From: Streptomyces sp. NBC_01231
Lineage (GTDB): Bacteria > Actinomycetota > Actinomycetes > Streptomycetales > Streptomycetaceae
Reading direction: 5' to 3'
Assembly: GCA_035999765.1 (NCBI GenBank)
Contig: CP108521.1
Location: 9,734,001 to 9,798,000, forward strand
Length of the DNA stretch: 64,000 nucleotides
Shown: positions 17,630-26,750 of the stretch, one piece after another
How the letters are laid out: each line of letters opens with the position of its first letter
Numbering within the stretch: the stretch's first letter is position 1
Made by a program: the position numbers and the translations under genes
The notes under the pieces: model-generated
Database searches by the model: none
What the model was told of the DNA's origin: nothing
The model's input: the letters and a program-made list of their open reading frames with translations, nothing else

Positions 17630-18787
17630 TCAGAGCGCCTTGATGACGTGTGTGAAGCGGCGCAGTCCCTCCGTGAGTGAAGCCTCGTCCGTGGCGAAGG
17701 ACAGGCGTATATGCCCCTCGCCCGAAGGGCCGAACTCGGAACCGGCGCGTACGAGCACGCCTCCGTCGGCGAGTCGTTGCACCAGCTCAACGGAAGACAG
17801 GTCGCTGTCGACGCGGGGGAATGCGTAGAACGCTCCGAGGGGTCGCACGACGCTCACCGCATCGAGGTCGTCGAGGTGGTGCATGATCAGATCGCGGCGG
17901 CGCTGGAAACGCGCCGAGAGCGCGTGGAGATCTTTATCGGGAATGCGTAGTGCCTCGACGGCTGCGTCCTGGACGAAGGTGTTCAAGGGTCCGTTGATCG
18001 TGCGGTGCACAAGGTTGATCTTTTCCGCGACATCAGCGGCGGCCCAGATGAAACCGAGGCGCCAGCCGGTCATCGAGTACGACTTGGAGAACGTGCTGGC
18101 GAGTACCACCTGGTCGCGTACGTCGGTCAATGTCAATGCCGACGTGAACGCGATGTCGTCGAAGACAATATCGCTGTAGGCCTCGTCCGACAGCAGGTAG
18201 AGGCCGGGGTGATCGCGGAGGATGGCGCCGATTCCCTCGATGTCGGATTTCGAGAACACCATGCCGGTGGGATTCACGGGATTGCACAGGATGAGCATGC
18301 GGGCTCCCGCCGCGGCCGCCCCGAGTTTTTGCAGGTCGATCGAGCCGTCTGGCCTAGTGGAGATCCACTCGGCCTCAGCCCCTGCCATCGCCGCGTGGTC
18401 CGCGTACAGGGAGTAGGTCGGCTCGGGGAGCAGTACCCGATCGCCCGGGTTCAGCAAGGCGAGGACGGTAGAAGCGAGGCCGGCGCTGCCCCCGTGAGTG
18501 ACGACGACATTCGTCGGGTCGACGCTGACGTCCTGAGCTTGTGCCAGGTGAGAAGCGATCTCCTGGCGGAGATTCGGGGACCCTGTGATCTGCGAGTAAC
18601 GAGTGCGACCTGCGCGCAACGCCCGGATGCCCGCCTCCACTACTGGCGTCGGCGTATTGCTGTCGGGCTCACCCATGGCCAGGGAGATGGTGCCCGGCAC
18701 CCCGCCGCCCAGAGTCTTGGGCCGCCGCGATGCTGCCCTGATGCGTTCCGGAAGGGAGGTGGCCGTGCGGGAGGGAAGAGCGTTCAT
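17630..18787 (-). CDS. PLP-dependent class I/II aminotransferase
   Basis: A 385-residue fold-type I aminotransferase. Visible are GEPDSNTPTPVV at the N-terminus, the CNPVNPTGMVFS cofactor/substrate strand, DEAYSDIVFD, the PLP lysine in STFSKSYSMTGWRLGF (Lys about 235) and the carboxylate-binding Arg in GHIRLSFA near the C-terminus. It most resembles the aspartate/aromatic aminotransferase group. A role making 2-oxoacids for the indolepyruvate-type ferredoxin oxidoreductase at 1.7 kb is possible but not shown. The nearest regulator is the TetR gene at 19.0 kb. Confidence 0.87.
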   Translation of the reverse strand: MNALPSRTATSLPERIRAASRRPKTLGGGVPGTISLAMGEPDSNTPTPVVEAGIRALRAGRTRYSQITGSPNLRQEIASHLAQAQDVSVDPTNVVVTHGGSAGLASTVLALLNPGDRVLLPEPTYSLYADHAAMAGAEAEWISTRPDGSIDLQKLGAAAAGARMLILCNPVNPTGMVFSKSDIEGIGAILRDHPGLYLLSDEAYSDIVFDDIAFTSALTLTDVRDQVVLASTFSKSYSMTGWRLGFIWAAADVAEKINLVHRTINGPLNTFVQDAAVEALRIPDKDLHALSARFQRRRDLIMHHLDDLDAVSVVRPLGAFYAFPRVDSDLSSVELVQRLADGGVLVRAGSEFGPSGEGHIRLSFATDEASLTEGLRRFTHVIKAL

Positions 18788-19039
18788 CCGATCTCCATAG
18801 AGTCACGAGTCACGACAGCTAAAGTGCGAGCAGATTCTCACATCGTGTGGAGAGGGACAAGGGTGGGGCGCAGCTGGATTGAGCGGACGTGGGTGGCTGT
18901 GCTTGCTCTGAAGGTGTGCATGGTGTGGTCCGGTGGGCATGCCTGAAGCCCAGCGCAGCTGCCTGGAGGTGGTTGGTTTCCGGGATGCCTGAGCGCTGGC
19001 CCGTGGGGAACTACCGCTTACCGGCTGGGCCGGTCTGCC

Positions 19040-19612
19040 TCAGGCACGGGCCCAGCCCTGGAGAGCGCCGCAGTAGGCCGCCGTCAAACGGCTGATCGCT
19101 GCCTCCTCCGGGAGGCCGGTGCTGATCAGGTCCAGGATCTCGCGGGGGTCGAACATGGCGTTGTACAGGAACAGCGCGTGATCGAAGTGCTCATCCGGTA
19201 CGTCCAGGTGGCGCATCACGCTGCGAATGGGGCGTTCCCAAGCGTCCCGGACCGGGATGATCACTTCGTCGTTGCTGCGCAGGCGGGTGAGGAACCCCGT
19301 GCGCGACCGAATCTGGACCATGGCGGGGCCGTAGCTGCGAACTAGGCGAGTCCACTCCCGGACGACCTCCTCGAAGAGGTCCGGGCCGGTCTTGGAGCAG
19401 TCGTGACTGTAGTTGCGCAGCTGGACGATGACGCCGAGCAGGTAGGCCTTGATGAGCTCCTCGACCGAGGGGAAGTACCGGTAGGCCGTGGCCAGTCCAA
19501 GATTGGCTCGCTCAGCAATGACCGCCATGGTTGCCGCACCGGGCTCCGTCCTGAGAGTTTCCCCGACGGCCTCCAGGAGCTTGCGCCGGTTGCGGACCGC
19601 GTCGCGGCGCAT
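19040..19612 (-). CDS. TetR-family regulator, paralogue of the one at 5.4 kb
   Basis: A 190-residue regulator. The helix-turn-helix is AVIAERANLGLATAYRYF. The start at ATG 19610-19612 is chosen because the protein then begins MRRDAVRNRRKLLEAVG, aligning with MRRDQQLNNAKLIQAAA of the paralogue. GTG 19732 and ATG 19675 are possible longer starts without good ribosome sites. The C-terminus FDPREILDL...GLPEEAAISRL...GWARA matches the first regulator. It probably controls the aminotransferase gene downstream on the same strand. The ligand is unknown. Confidence 0.82.
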   Translation of the reverse strand: MRRDAVRNRRKLLEAVGETLRTEPGAATMAVIAERANLGLATAYRYFPSVEELIKAYLLGVIVQLRNYSHDCSKTGPDLFEEVVREWTRLVRSYGPAMVQIRSRTGFLTRLRSNDEVIIPVRDAWERPIRSVMRHLDVPDEHFDHALFLYNAMFDPREILDLISTGLPEEAAISRLTAAYCGALQGWARA

Positions 19613-20061
19613 GCCGCGCCCAGCGCCTCGTTCCTCGTTCTTGGCCGTCAGGGGGAGCCTCCCGGGGCGCCTCATCGGAGAGAAGGGTGTCTCAGCTCTG
19701 AGGAGGACGATAGTCGCGTTGTTCAGCTGCACTCAAGCGCTGGGGTCTTGCCCTGGCCTCGGGACACGGGCGAATGAAGCAAGCGAAGCGCTCCCAGATT
19801 CCACCCGCTCAGACCTCCGTCGTTGCCGGCTGGAGCTAAGACGACCCCCTGAGATGCGGAATCCGGCGACGACGGCCACGAAGGCCACCGCTCGCACGGC
19901 GTTCGCACCTCGGCTGTGCGACCGGCGTGCCACGCTTCCGGACACTGGCCCTCCAAACCTTGGAGGGCCAGTGGATGAACGCTCGCCGTCCGCCAGGGGC
20001 TTTGATTGACTGGGCCTGGGCCTGGGCCTGGGCTACGGCGCCGGGGCCCAGGCGGTAGGCG
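19613..20061. other. Intergenic boundary of the mobile-element remnant
   Basis: No convincing gene is seen. The stretch contains a perfect 14-bp inverted repeat (19943-19973) and a short gggcct repeat tract (20010-20030). It separates the metabolic genes from the conjugative remnant, so it may hold an element boundary, but no attachment repeat was identified. Confidence 0.4.
19943..19973. terminator. Perfect 14-bp hairpin, 3-nt loop
   Basis: CACTGGCCCTCCAA at 19943-19956 and its exact reverse complement at 19960-19973 enclose the loop ACC. The stem is very stable and resembles a Streptomyces-type terminator lacking a strong U tract. It lies downstream of the DnaB-N-like gene on the minus strand. 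Confidence 0.6.
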
Positions 20062-21186
20062 TCAGCGGGATGTGCGGCAGGAGGGCGGGGTCGTTACCGG
20101 CGGCGGGCCCGCCCGTGGGGGCGGTGAGGGCCGGGTAGGTGTTGGCCCACTTGTCGGTGTGGGGTGGCTGGCTTGCTCCCAGCGGGTGCGTAGTGAGTTG
20201 AGGTCGGCCAGTGCGCGGCGGGTTCCGATGGCGAGCTGGTACGGGGTGGTCGCCGGATTGTCGGTGATGGCTTCGACACGTGTGCCCACGAGGTGTGCGG
20301 TCCTGAGGATGGCGCGCTGGAGGATGCGTTCGCCCCAGTGCTGAGCCGAGCCGCCGGGTGGCGTATCGAGGAGACCGAGCAGGTCGGCAGGGGAAATATC
20401 TGGCGTGAGCAGCCCCTTCTGCTGGGCCTCCCATAGGACGGTGACGGAATCGACGGGCGCGCTGCGTCGGGTCAGCGTGGTCAGGCACTGCCACAGGCCG
20501 GCGTGGAGCGGGTGGGTGAGGTCCTGGGCGGTCAGCCAGCGCATCTGCTCGGCTTCCGCGGGGTGCGCCGTCGTCGTCGCGAGCAGTGACCGTTCCTCGT
20601 GGAGGGCTTCTTCGTCGTGGCTGTGGTATGTGAGGCGGGGCGCCGGCGTGCGGGGGAGAGAGCCGAAGTGTGGGGGAAAGCGGGCAGCGAGGTCGTCGGT
20701 GCATCGGGCGAGGGCGTCGGCTTCGGCGAGGGTGGCGGCGACGGGCCGGGGGAGCGCGGCGTCTGTCGCGGTTTGTACGAGGCGTTGGCCGCGCGAGCGC
20801 AGGCTGCGGCGGGCGTGGTCGGTTTCGACCATCCGGGCGTAGGCACCGGCGTGCTTGGGCCATGGGCACATCTGGACCAGCGTGTGCAGGTACGAGGCGG
20901 TCAGTCCGCGGGCGTGCTCGCGGGCGGTGGTCAGGACTGCGGTCAGCCAGCTGGGGTTCTTGGCGTGCCGACCGGGATCGGGGGCTGGCAGGGAGCCGAT
21001 CGCGGCGAACACGGCGCCGTGGGCGTGGTGGGAGAACGAGGCGGGCTCGACTCCGGTGACGTCGGTGAGGCGGTGGGGTTCGAGGAGGAGGGCGCCGAGG
21101 AGGGCTTGCTCGGCGTAGTACACCGGCTGCGGCTCAGGCAGCATGTCGAGGCCGTCGTCCTCGTCGGGAGCGTTGTCGGGGGGCAT
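20062..21186 (-). CDS. DnaB-like helicase N-terminal-domain protein of a mobile element
   Basis: A 374-residue protein with the helical DnaB N-terminal fold (YYAEQALLGALLLEPHRL near residue 24) and a second, similar half from about residue 190 (MRWLTAQDLTHPLHAGLW). It has no Walker motifs and no C-terminal RecA domain, so it is not itself a helicase. In Streptomyces such proteins accompany VirD4-like coupling ATPases on conjugative elements, where a replication or partner-binding role is presumed. The Pro/Thr-rich C-terminus after about residue 340 is low-complexity and may result from a frame change. The start at ATG 21184-21186 overlaps the hydrolase stop by 1 nt. Confidence 0.65.
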   Translation of the reverse strand: MPPDNAPDEDDGLDMLPEPQPVYYAEQALLGALLLEPHRLTDVTGVEPASFSHHAHGAVFAAIGSLPAPDPGRHAKNPSWLTAVLTTAREHARGLTASYLHTLVQMCPWPKHAGAYARMVETDHARRSLRSRGQRLVQTATDAALPRPVAATLAEADALARCTDDLAARFPPHFGSLPRTPAPRLTYHSHDEEALHEERSLLATTTAHPAEAEQMRWLTAQDLTHPLHAGLWQCLTTLTRRSAPVDSVTVLWEAQQKGLLTPDISPADLLGLLDTPPGGSAQHWGERILQRAILRTAHLVGTRVEAITDNPATTPYQLAIGTRRALADLNSLRTRWEQASHPTPTSGPTPTRPSPPPRAGPPPVTTPPSCRTSR

Positions 21187-22145
21187 CAGGTAGCGAGGGT
21201 GAAGTCGTCGGGGCTGACGGGCACATGAAGGAGGTGGGCGGCGGGCTGGCCTGGCTCGGCGGCGAGGCGCGTGATGCGGGCGCTGATGAGGGGCGCGTGG
21301 CTGATGGGCAGCGCGTGTGTGGTGCGGGGGAGGACGTCCAGACCGGCTGCGGGGAGTTGGGCGGCCAGCTGCCGGGTGTGGGCGGCGGGGATGTGCCGGT
21401 CGTTGGCTCCGGCTATGAGCAGCAGCCGGTCGCCGAGCCGGCTCAGGGGGGTGAGGTCAAGCGGGGTGTAGTCGCGCAGGGAATGCCACAGGGCGGCGAG
21501 ATCACCGGTCGCGGTGTGGCGGACGCCGTGGCGGCACCGCGGTGGCCCGCCGACCAGCTCCTCGGGGCATGGCGCGAGGGTATGGGGGTGCGTGGCGGGC
21601 AGTGCCCGGCGCAGTAGATCCACTACGTGAGGGGCGTGGCCGCAGGCCAGGGCGGTGAGGATACGCCCGGCGGCGAGCAGCAGGGCGCGCGGGCCGTGGT
21701 CGGGCAGGAAGGTCGCACCGCGTGCGGTGGGCGACAGCAGCACCATGCCCCGGACCCTGTCCAGGAGTTGAGGGCGAGCGGCGGCGAGTTCCTGGAGGAC
21801 GAGGGCGCCCAGGGAGTGACCGGCGAGCACGAGCGGGCCGGTGGGCTGGAGGTGGGTCATGACCTGGTGCAGGTCGTCAGCAAGCTGCGCGATCGTCAGT
21901 GGTGCCTTGCCTCGTGGCGTGTGGCCGTGTGCACGCTGGTCGTAGCGCAGGACGCCCAGCCCCCGCTCGTTCAGGTGCCGAGTGTGCAAGCGCCACAGGT
22001 CGGCGGTGACCGATGCCCCGTGTACCAGTACGACCGTCGCGCTGCTGCGACGCGGGCGCACCGGCGGGTCGTGGTAGACGGACAGGGGCGTGCCGTCGGT
22101 GGCGGGGACCGACAACACCTGGGTTGTGGTGAGCGGGTTGGGCAT
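21186..22145 (-). CDS. Alpha/beta hydrolase within the mobile-element remnant
   Basis: About 319 residues. VVLVHGASVTADLW is the oxyanion strand, LAGHSLGALVLQ is the nucleophile elbow (GHSLG), an Asp lies in IAGANDRHIP and the closing His in PRTTHALPISH. The most likely start is ATG 22143-22145, although the ribosome site is weak and the frame is open to 22598 across unrelated sequence. It overlaps the DnaB-N-like gene by 1 nt. The catalytic residues are intact. The role of a hydrolase on a conjugative element is unknown. Confidence 0.72.
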   Translation of the reverse strand: MPNPLTTTQVLSVPATDGTPLSVYHDPPVRPRRSSATVVLVHGASVTADLWRLHTRHLNERGLGVLRYDQRAHGHTPRGKAPLTIAQLADDLHQVMTHLQPTGPLVLAGHSLGALVLQELAAARPQLLDRVRGMVLLSPTARGATFLPDHGPRALLLAAGRILTALACGHAPHVVDLLRRALPATHPHTLAPCPEELVGGPPRCRHGVRHTATGDLAALWHSLRDYTPLDLTPLSRLGDRLLLIAGANDRHIPAAHTRQLAAQLPAAGLDVLPRTTHALPISHAPLISARITRLAAEPGQPAAHLLHVPVSPDDFTLAT

Positions 22146-22399
22146 GGGGGGAGGGAACTCCGACTGTCGGATCGTTGAAGGAAGCAGCGGTGTGGCATCG
22201 GTGCCGGCCAGGTGGAAGCCTGTCCGGACACTGCACTGCCGGTGCCGCGCCCCGAGACTCACGCGACCCCGGCGGGCAGCACCGGGCCACTGGGCCCCGT
22301 CGGTGCTGAGTCGTCGGGCGTCGCTGGCTAGAGGGCGTGGGCAGACAAGGAATCGGTCATCGGGTGGGTCGCGCGCTGCGTGCTGTGTCTGGGGAGGCA

Positions 22400-22760
22400 C
22401 GGCCGCGGCTGGTCCCAGATGCTTCACGTCGCTGGTGATGCCGTTGGCGAGGTAGTAGCAGCCTGTGCGGGCGAGGTTGAGCTGGTGGGCAGCGTCCGCC
22501 AGATGCTCTGCCGTGGCTGGAGCCGCCTGCGCGTGCCGTGCCTGGCGCACGGCGGCTTCATCGGTGGGCGGGGCGGCTTTCAGCGGGTTGGCGAACAAGG
22601 TGCTGGTCAGGTCGGATGCGGCGACACTGGCAGCGTCGACGGCGGAGGTGAGTGCTTCCAGCGTCGAGCGGCTGCCGGGGACGGCGGTTTACTGGCTGCC
22701 GTCGAGGGCGGCGAGGCGGTGCATGGCGTGTTGGACCAGCTCGTGTGGCGATGACCTTCA
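22400..22760 (-). pseudogene. Remnant of a small hypothetical gene with an in-frame TAA
   Basis: Minus-strand codons read ELVQHAMHRLAALDGSQ, then TAA at 22689-22691. They continue in the same frame with RSTLEALTSAVDAASVAASDL and a helical Ala-rich region to YYLANGITSDVKHLGP. The two parts look like one about 110-residue all-alpha protein split by a nonsense codon. The frame then runs on into the hydrolase without a stop. The family is not recognised. A reinitiated product from a TTG at 22596-22598 cannot be excluded. Confidence 0.45.
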
Positions 22761-22938
22761 ATGTGAGGTGCTGCCGGGCGGCTGTGCCGGGTGTCAAGGT
22801 GAGGAGCGGCTCTCGCGGTGAAAAGCTTCGAAGTCGCTGCCGAGGTGCCGCAGATGGCTGACTTCGGCGGGACGCCGGGTAGTTGGGATGACATTGCCCT
22901 TCTGCGGGGAATTCGAGGCACCTGAGGGAGGGACGCGG

Positions 22939-24733
22939 TCAGACCGCCTTCGTGAAGTCGGTCCGCTGAGGTGCGGCCTTTGCGACGGCGCGGGCGGTGA
23001 TGGCCTTGGACGCGCGGGCGGATGCGGCGGACAGGTCGTCGGCGCCGGGTTCGAGATACCAGGGGCGTAGGTCGAGCATTGCGGCGCGCATGCCGGTGGC
23101 GAAGCAGAGCGCGGTGCCCTTGGGCAGGGCGCGGATCGCGTCGGCGGGCAGGATCCGCTCCTGCCGCATGCTGACGGAGGTCGACTTCCCGGAATCGGAG
23201 TGCGAGGTGGAGGTGGTCTCGACGTCGTGGTCGCCGATGAGCCGGGAGAGCTTGTCGGCGAAGTCGGGGTCGTCGATGCCGGAGCCGATGACCTTGACGG
23301 TCGAGGCGGACCACAGGGCGTCCATGCCGGCGTCTCCCCAGACCTTCTGGCCCTGGCGGTAGGACTGCAGGATGGTGATCGGGATGATCCCGCGGCTGCC
23401 GAGGTGGGAGTACAGGTCCGGCAGGTCGCTGATCTTGCAGACGTTGGCGGCCTCGTCAAGGATCGCGAGCATGGGCGGATCGAGGCGCCCGTCGGCGCGT
23501 TCGGCCTGTGCGGTCGCCGCCCGCATTACTGAGTCCGCGCACGCGGCGATCAGGGCCGACGCTCCTCCTCCGCCGTCCTTAGACAGCAGATAGAGCGTGT
23601 CGGTGGAGGTGACGAACTTGGACGGGTGGAACTCGGGGACTTCCTCTTGCGGGGTGACCCATGCGGCGATCTCGGAGTTCAGCAGCGCGGCGGCGTACTG
23701 GCGGGCGGTCTCGTAGATGCCGTCTCGCGTTTCCGGCGGGCCTTCCACCGTTCCCTTGAGCTGCGCGGCGACGGCGTTGAAGCCGTGGTCGCGCAGGACG
23801 TCGAGCGGCGTGCGGTCTGCGGGGAAGGCCAGCCAGGTCACGACGTCCGTGATGGGCCGATCGGCGAGGGCTGCGGCGAGGAAGAGCTGGGACAGGATGT
23901 TGGAGCCGGCCTTGGACCAGAAGTCGCCCTGCTGGCTGGCGTCCACGCTTGCGGCGAGGAAGTGGCCGGCCAGCCGGTTGGCTCCGTCCAGTGTCTTGGC
24001 GTCGGCGAGGGGGTTCCACCACATTTCGCGAGCGGCGTGCGCGATCTGCTGCGGATCCATGGACCAGACCCGGCCCCCTCCGGCGCGGGCGTCGAGGGTG
24101 GCGGTATACGCGTCGCCGGCGGCCTTGTTGGAGGTCAGCAGGACCGGTCCCGGGGCGGCCAGGATGGACGGGATTGCGAGGCCTGTGGTCTTGCCGGATC
24201 GTGGCGCCATGATCGCGACGGCAACGTCCTCGTAGCCCATGCGGACCTCGTGCCGCGTCCCCTGCAGGTTGCCGAGAAGGATGCCGGTGTCCTTCGCCTC
24301 GATGCGCTTGGCGCTCTTCAGGCTTGGTCGCAGGGACCGGGCCTTCGCGGTGATCGCCTTGGCCATCAGCGGCTCGATGTCCTTCGCCTTGGCCATCCCT
24401 GTGATCTTCTTCTTGCGGCCGCCACTGCGGTTGTGGTGGCGGAAGTACAGGACGCCGACCACGCCGCCGAGCGCGAGCAGGACAGCGAACCGGGACGATG
24501 CGGGCGCCGATCAGCAGGGATGTTTCTCCGACTTGCGGCCAGAGCTGGTCGGGGTGGAGCAGAGCCGTGGTCGGCTGGTATGGGGCCCAGGCTTGGCCGG
24601 TCAGCCAGGCCGTGGTGTTGCCGCTGAGCCAGGCCAGTTGGGACAGGGGGACGACGATGCCGAGCACGCCGAGAAGGAGGCGGAAGGCGATGTCGTACCC
24701 GTCGCTGGAGGAGCTGTTGGCAGGAGGAGACAA
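22939..24733 (-). pseudogene. VirD4/TraD-type conjugative coupling ATPase, frameshifted
   Basis: The protein would be a membrane-anchored DNA pump of about 600 residues that brings DNA to a conjugation channel. The N-terminal part (24733 to about 24495) has membrane segments (FRLLLGVLGIVVPLSQLAWL). The ATPase part (about 24490 to 22939) has Walker A APRSGKTTG, Walker B LAILDEAANV, a WWNPLADAKTLDGANRLAGHF region and SYRQGQKVWGD. The two parts are in different frames; removing one C from the CCC at 24492-24494 joins ...LLIGARIV to RFAVLLALGGVV. An internal start such as GTG 24462 could give a cytosolic fragment. A run of ten Gs (24735-24744) sits at the presumed start. Inactive as a full-length coupling protein unless the shift is a sequence error. 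Confidence 0.75.
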
Positions 24734-24734
24734 A

Positions 24735-24744
24735 GGGGGGGGGG
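24735..24744. repeat. G10 homopolymer at the VirD4-like gene start
   Basis: Ten consecutive G residues lie immediately upstream of the first codons of the coupling-ATPase frame. Such tracts are prone to replication slippage and to sequencing error, so they could either phase-vary the start or explain an apparent frame break. Confidence 0.7.
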
Positions 24745-24911
24745 TGCTTCCGGGAGAGGGGCGTCGGCGGTCAGCGGATGTGGCCTGGGCCGGGCGGAGG
24801 GCGTCGCGGGGCCGGTGAAGGCGTCGCCGGTCCCGCGCGCCGGGCAGCGAGCGTGTGCATCCGGTCCTTCAGGGCAAGGGCCGCCTGGACGGTCGTCAGT
24901 TCCCGGTTCCG

Positions 24912-25203
24912 CTAGGCGCGGGTGATGAGCTTGGTGCGGGCGCCGAAGCTCGGGTACCAGGCGGGCCGGTCCCGCTCGGGTGCGTGCTGCAGGTGCCACC
25001 ACTGCCCGTCGGGGTCGGGCTCCAGGCGCGGGAGCGCCGTCTGGTTAGGGCTGGAGAGGATTACGCGCGGCATCAGGGGCGTGTCCGTAGCTTCAGCCGC
25101 AGGCGCGGTGCAGGGGCACGGTAACTCAGGCTGGATCGCCGCCGCCGGTCAGGTGACGCGGGCCGACGAAGTCGACCTCCACCGTCTCGGGGGAGTTGGG
25201 CAC
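24912..25203 (-). pseudogene. DUF317-type protein with two internal TGA codons and a frameshift
   Basis: From GTG 25201-25203 the frame reads VPNSPETVEVDFVGPRHLTG, GGDPA, TGA (25126-25128), VTVPLHRACG, TGA (25093-25095), SYGH. After a one-base frame change it continues from near ATG 25071-25073 as MPRVILSSPNQTALPRLEPD, GQWWHLQHAPERDRPAWYP, ending at TAG 24912-24914. This matches the order of DUF317, a Streptomyces-specific domain of unknown function, in which both stop positions are normally Trp. Each stop is thus a single TGG-to-TGA change. The gene begins 2 nt after the unknown gene upstream. The ATG at 25071-25073 could still yield a 53-residue fragment. Confidence 0.7.
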
Positions 25204-25205
25204 GG

Positions 25206-25800
25206 TCACCTCCGCACCGCGCTGGCCCGGCCGGTCGAGAGGGCCGCGGTCGTGGTCGGCGGCGGGGCCAGGGGTGAGGGGGCGTCCCGGGCAGCGGCGT
25301 TGATGTCGCGGATGGCGTCGCCGTGGGTGGCCCAGTCGTCGAGGGCACTCCAGATTTCGGCGTGGTGGATGGCGAGGGCGTCGTCGAATGCCGGGGTGCC
25401 GGGGCGGGCGTCAGCAGGGAGGCTGTCGCGGGTTTGCAGCCATTTCTCGTGCAGGGCATCGAGGCGGCCGAGTGCGTCATGCAGGACGCCCAGTTGCCAC
25501 ACCCAGCGGTTTTGCACCGTGGGGGCGGGCAGTTGCGTGAGTTGAGTCTGGGCGGTGGCCAGGAGATGGTGGGCACCGTCGCGGATGTTCTCGAACGCCT
25601 CGGCGGTGGCGGCGTCGCGGAGGCTGGCGCGCCGGCCGTAGGCGTCGTCGTCGTAGGGCCAGCCGTCGAGGTCAGTGTGCTCGTCGGAGTAAGTGTTCCA
25701 GGAGTCGAGGATCTTTCTGGCTGTCGCGCAGGAAGTGGCCGAGCTCGTTGAGCAACGCGCGGTGGGTGTCGGGAGGCGTGGGAATGGCGGTTCCTTGGGG
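25206..25800 (-). pseudogene. Hypothetical protein of the mobile element, frameshifted and 5'-truncated
   Basis: The intact part reads YDDDAYGRRASLRDAATAEA, FENIRDGAHHLLATAQTQL, QNRWVWQLGVLHDALGRLDAL and ends at 25206. It looks like a roughly 190-residue helical protein that often sits just upstream of DUF317 genes. The presumed N-terminus (HRALLNELGHFLRDSQK) lies in another frame and joins to ILDSWNTYSDEHTDLDGW if one base is removed at the TTT/AAA near 25714-25716. Upstream, sequence merges with the IS701 fragment without a clear start. A shorter product from an internal GTG at 25515-25517 (103 residues) is possible. Function unknown. Confidence 0.55.
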
Positions 25801-25837
25801 GAGGCGCAGTGGGCTTCGGCTGACCGCCGTCGGTGGG

Positions 25838-26506
25838 TCAGCGCCGGACGGCAGTTGTCGCGGGCGTCATGCAGGAGGCCAGCTCAGGCTTGGTCGCGAA
25901 GGCGATGTCCTCACCCAGTCCCGCCGCCTGGCAGCAGTCCGGATCGCACGTCCACGAGCGAGGGACGTATAGCTCACGATCCACCGCCGCATGCCCACGG
26001 CGGCTTGCGTAGACGAGGTAGACGGCGACCTGGGAGTTCTCGACCCTCCCAGCGGTGCCGGTGTACTGGCGCTGAACACCCACGGTGTGCGTGCCCTTCT
26101 TCACGTCCCCGGTCTCGTCGACGACCAGCACCGCGCCCTCGTCGTGTAGATGCTCCAGCACGTACTCGCGCACGTCATCGCGTACCCGGTCGGCATCCCA
26201 CTTGGCCCGGCCGAGCAGGTGCTGCATGCCGTCCGGACTGGTCTCCCCGGCCCACTCGGCGATACTCCAGCAGTTCTTGCGCGGAAGGTCCGACAGCAGC
26301 CCCAGCACCAAGTCCCTCACGCGGCGCCGGGGTTCAACCCGCGCGAACCGGCTCGCTATCCGGGACATCAGGACCTCGAACGCCTCCTGCCAGCGGGCAG
26401 GGTCTACGCTGTGACCTGCGGCCAGCGCGTGATCTTCAGTCTTCACACACCGATGATCAGCGGTGGCCGTACTCGTCCCCGCGCCTGCCCCCAGCCGCAA
26501 GATCAC
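25838..26506 (-). pseudogene. IS701-family transposase, C-terminally truncated
   Basis: About 220 residues of an IS701-type DDE transposase: RRRVRDLVLGLLSDLPRKN, CWSIAEWAGE, GAVLVVDETGDVKKGTHTVG (first catalytic Asp), VQRQYTGTAGRVENSQVAVYL, ELYVPRSW and FATKPELA. Full-length members are about 400 residues; the second Asp and the Glu are absent. The frame closes shortly after the homology with an unrelated tail at TGA 25838-25840. The true start is uncertain because the N-terminal residues before about HALAAGHS lack similarity. The truncation point abuts the frameshifted hypothetical gene, so the insertion probably removed that gene's 5' end. Confidence 0.82.
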
Positions 26507-26750
26507 GATCTACGGCTGGAGTATTAGGGATTCCTGCTCACGGCCATACGAACTCTGCAGCGGGCCGACTGGGAGAGCCCTTTCGGAACACAAGGTACGA
26601 GCGGTATCTCGGCGTTCTGAGGACGGTGTTTAGGCCATCTCATTTGGGTTGGCGACGTACGTCGCACGCCCGGTCGATAGGGTGTGCGCTCGTCGGTGAT
26701 CGACTGTGCGCGGCTGCGAGCCGTTGGGGGAGGGGCTGGTTGTGGGCAGG

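Noticed and set aside
20033..20869. Alternative minus frame overlapping the DnaB-N-like gene C-terminus
   Set aside because: A smoother-looking tail occurs in another frame, but the evidence for a frameshift is too weak to call.
21186..22598. Single 470-residue fusion of the hydrolase with an N-terminal helical domain
   Set aside because: The two parts are separated by low-complexity sequence, and the N-terminal part continues upstream past a stop as a different small protein remnant.
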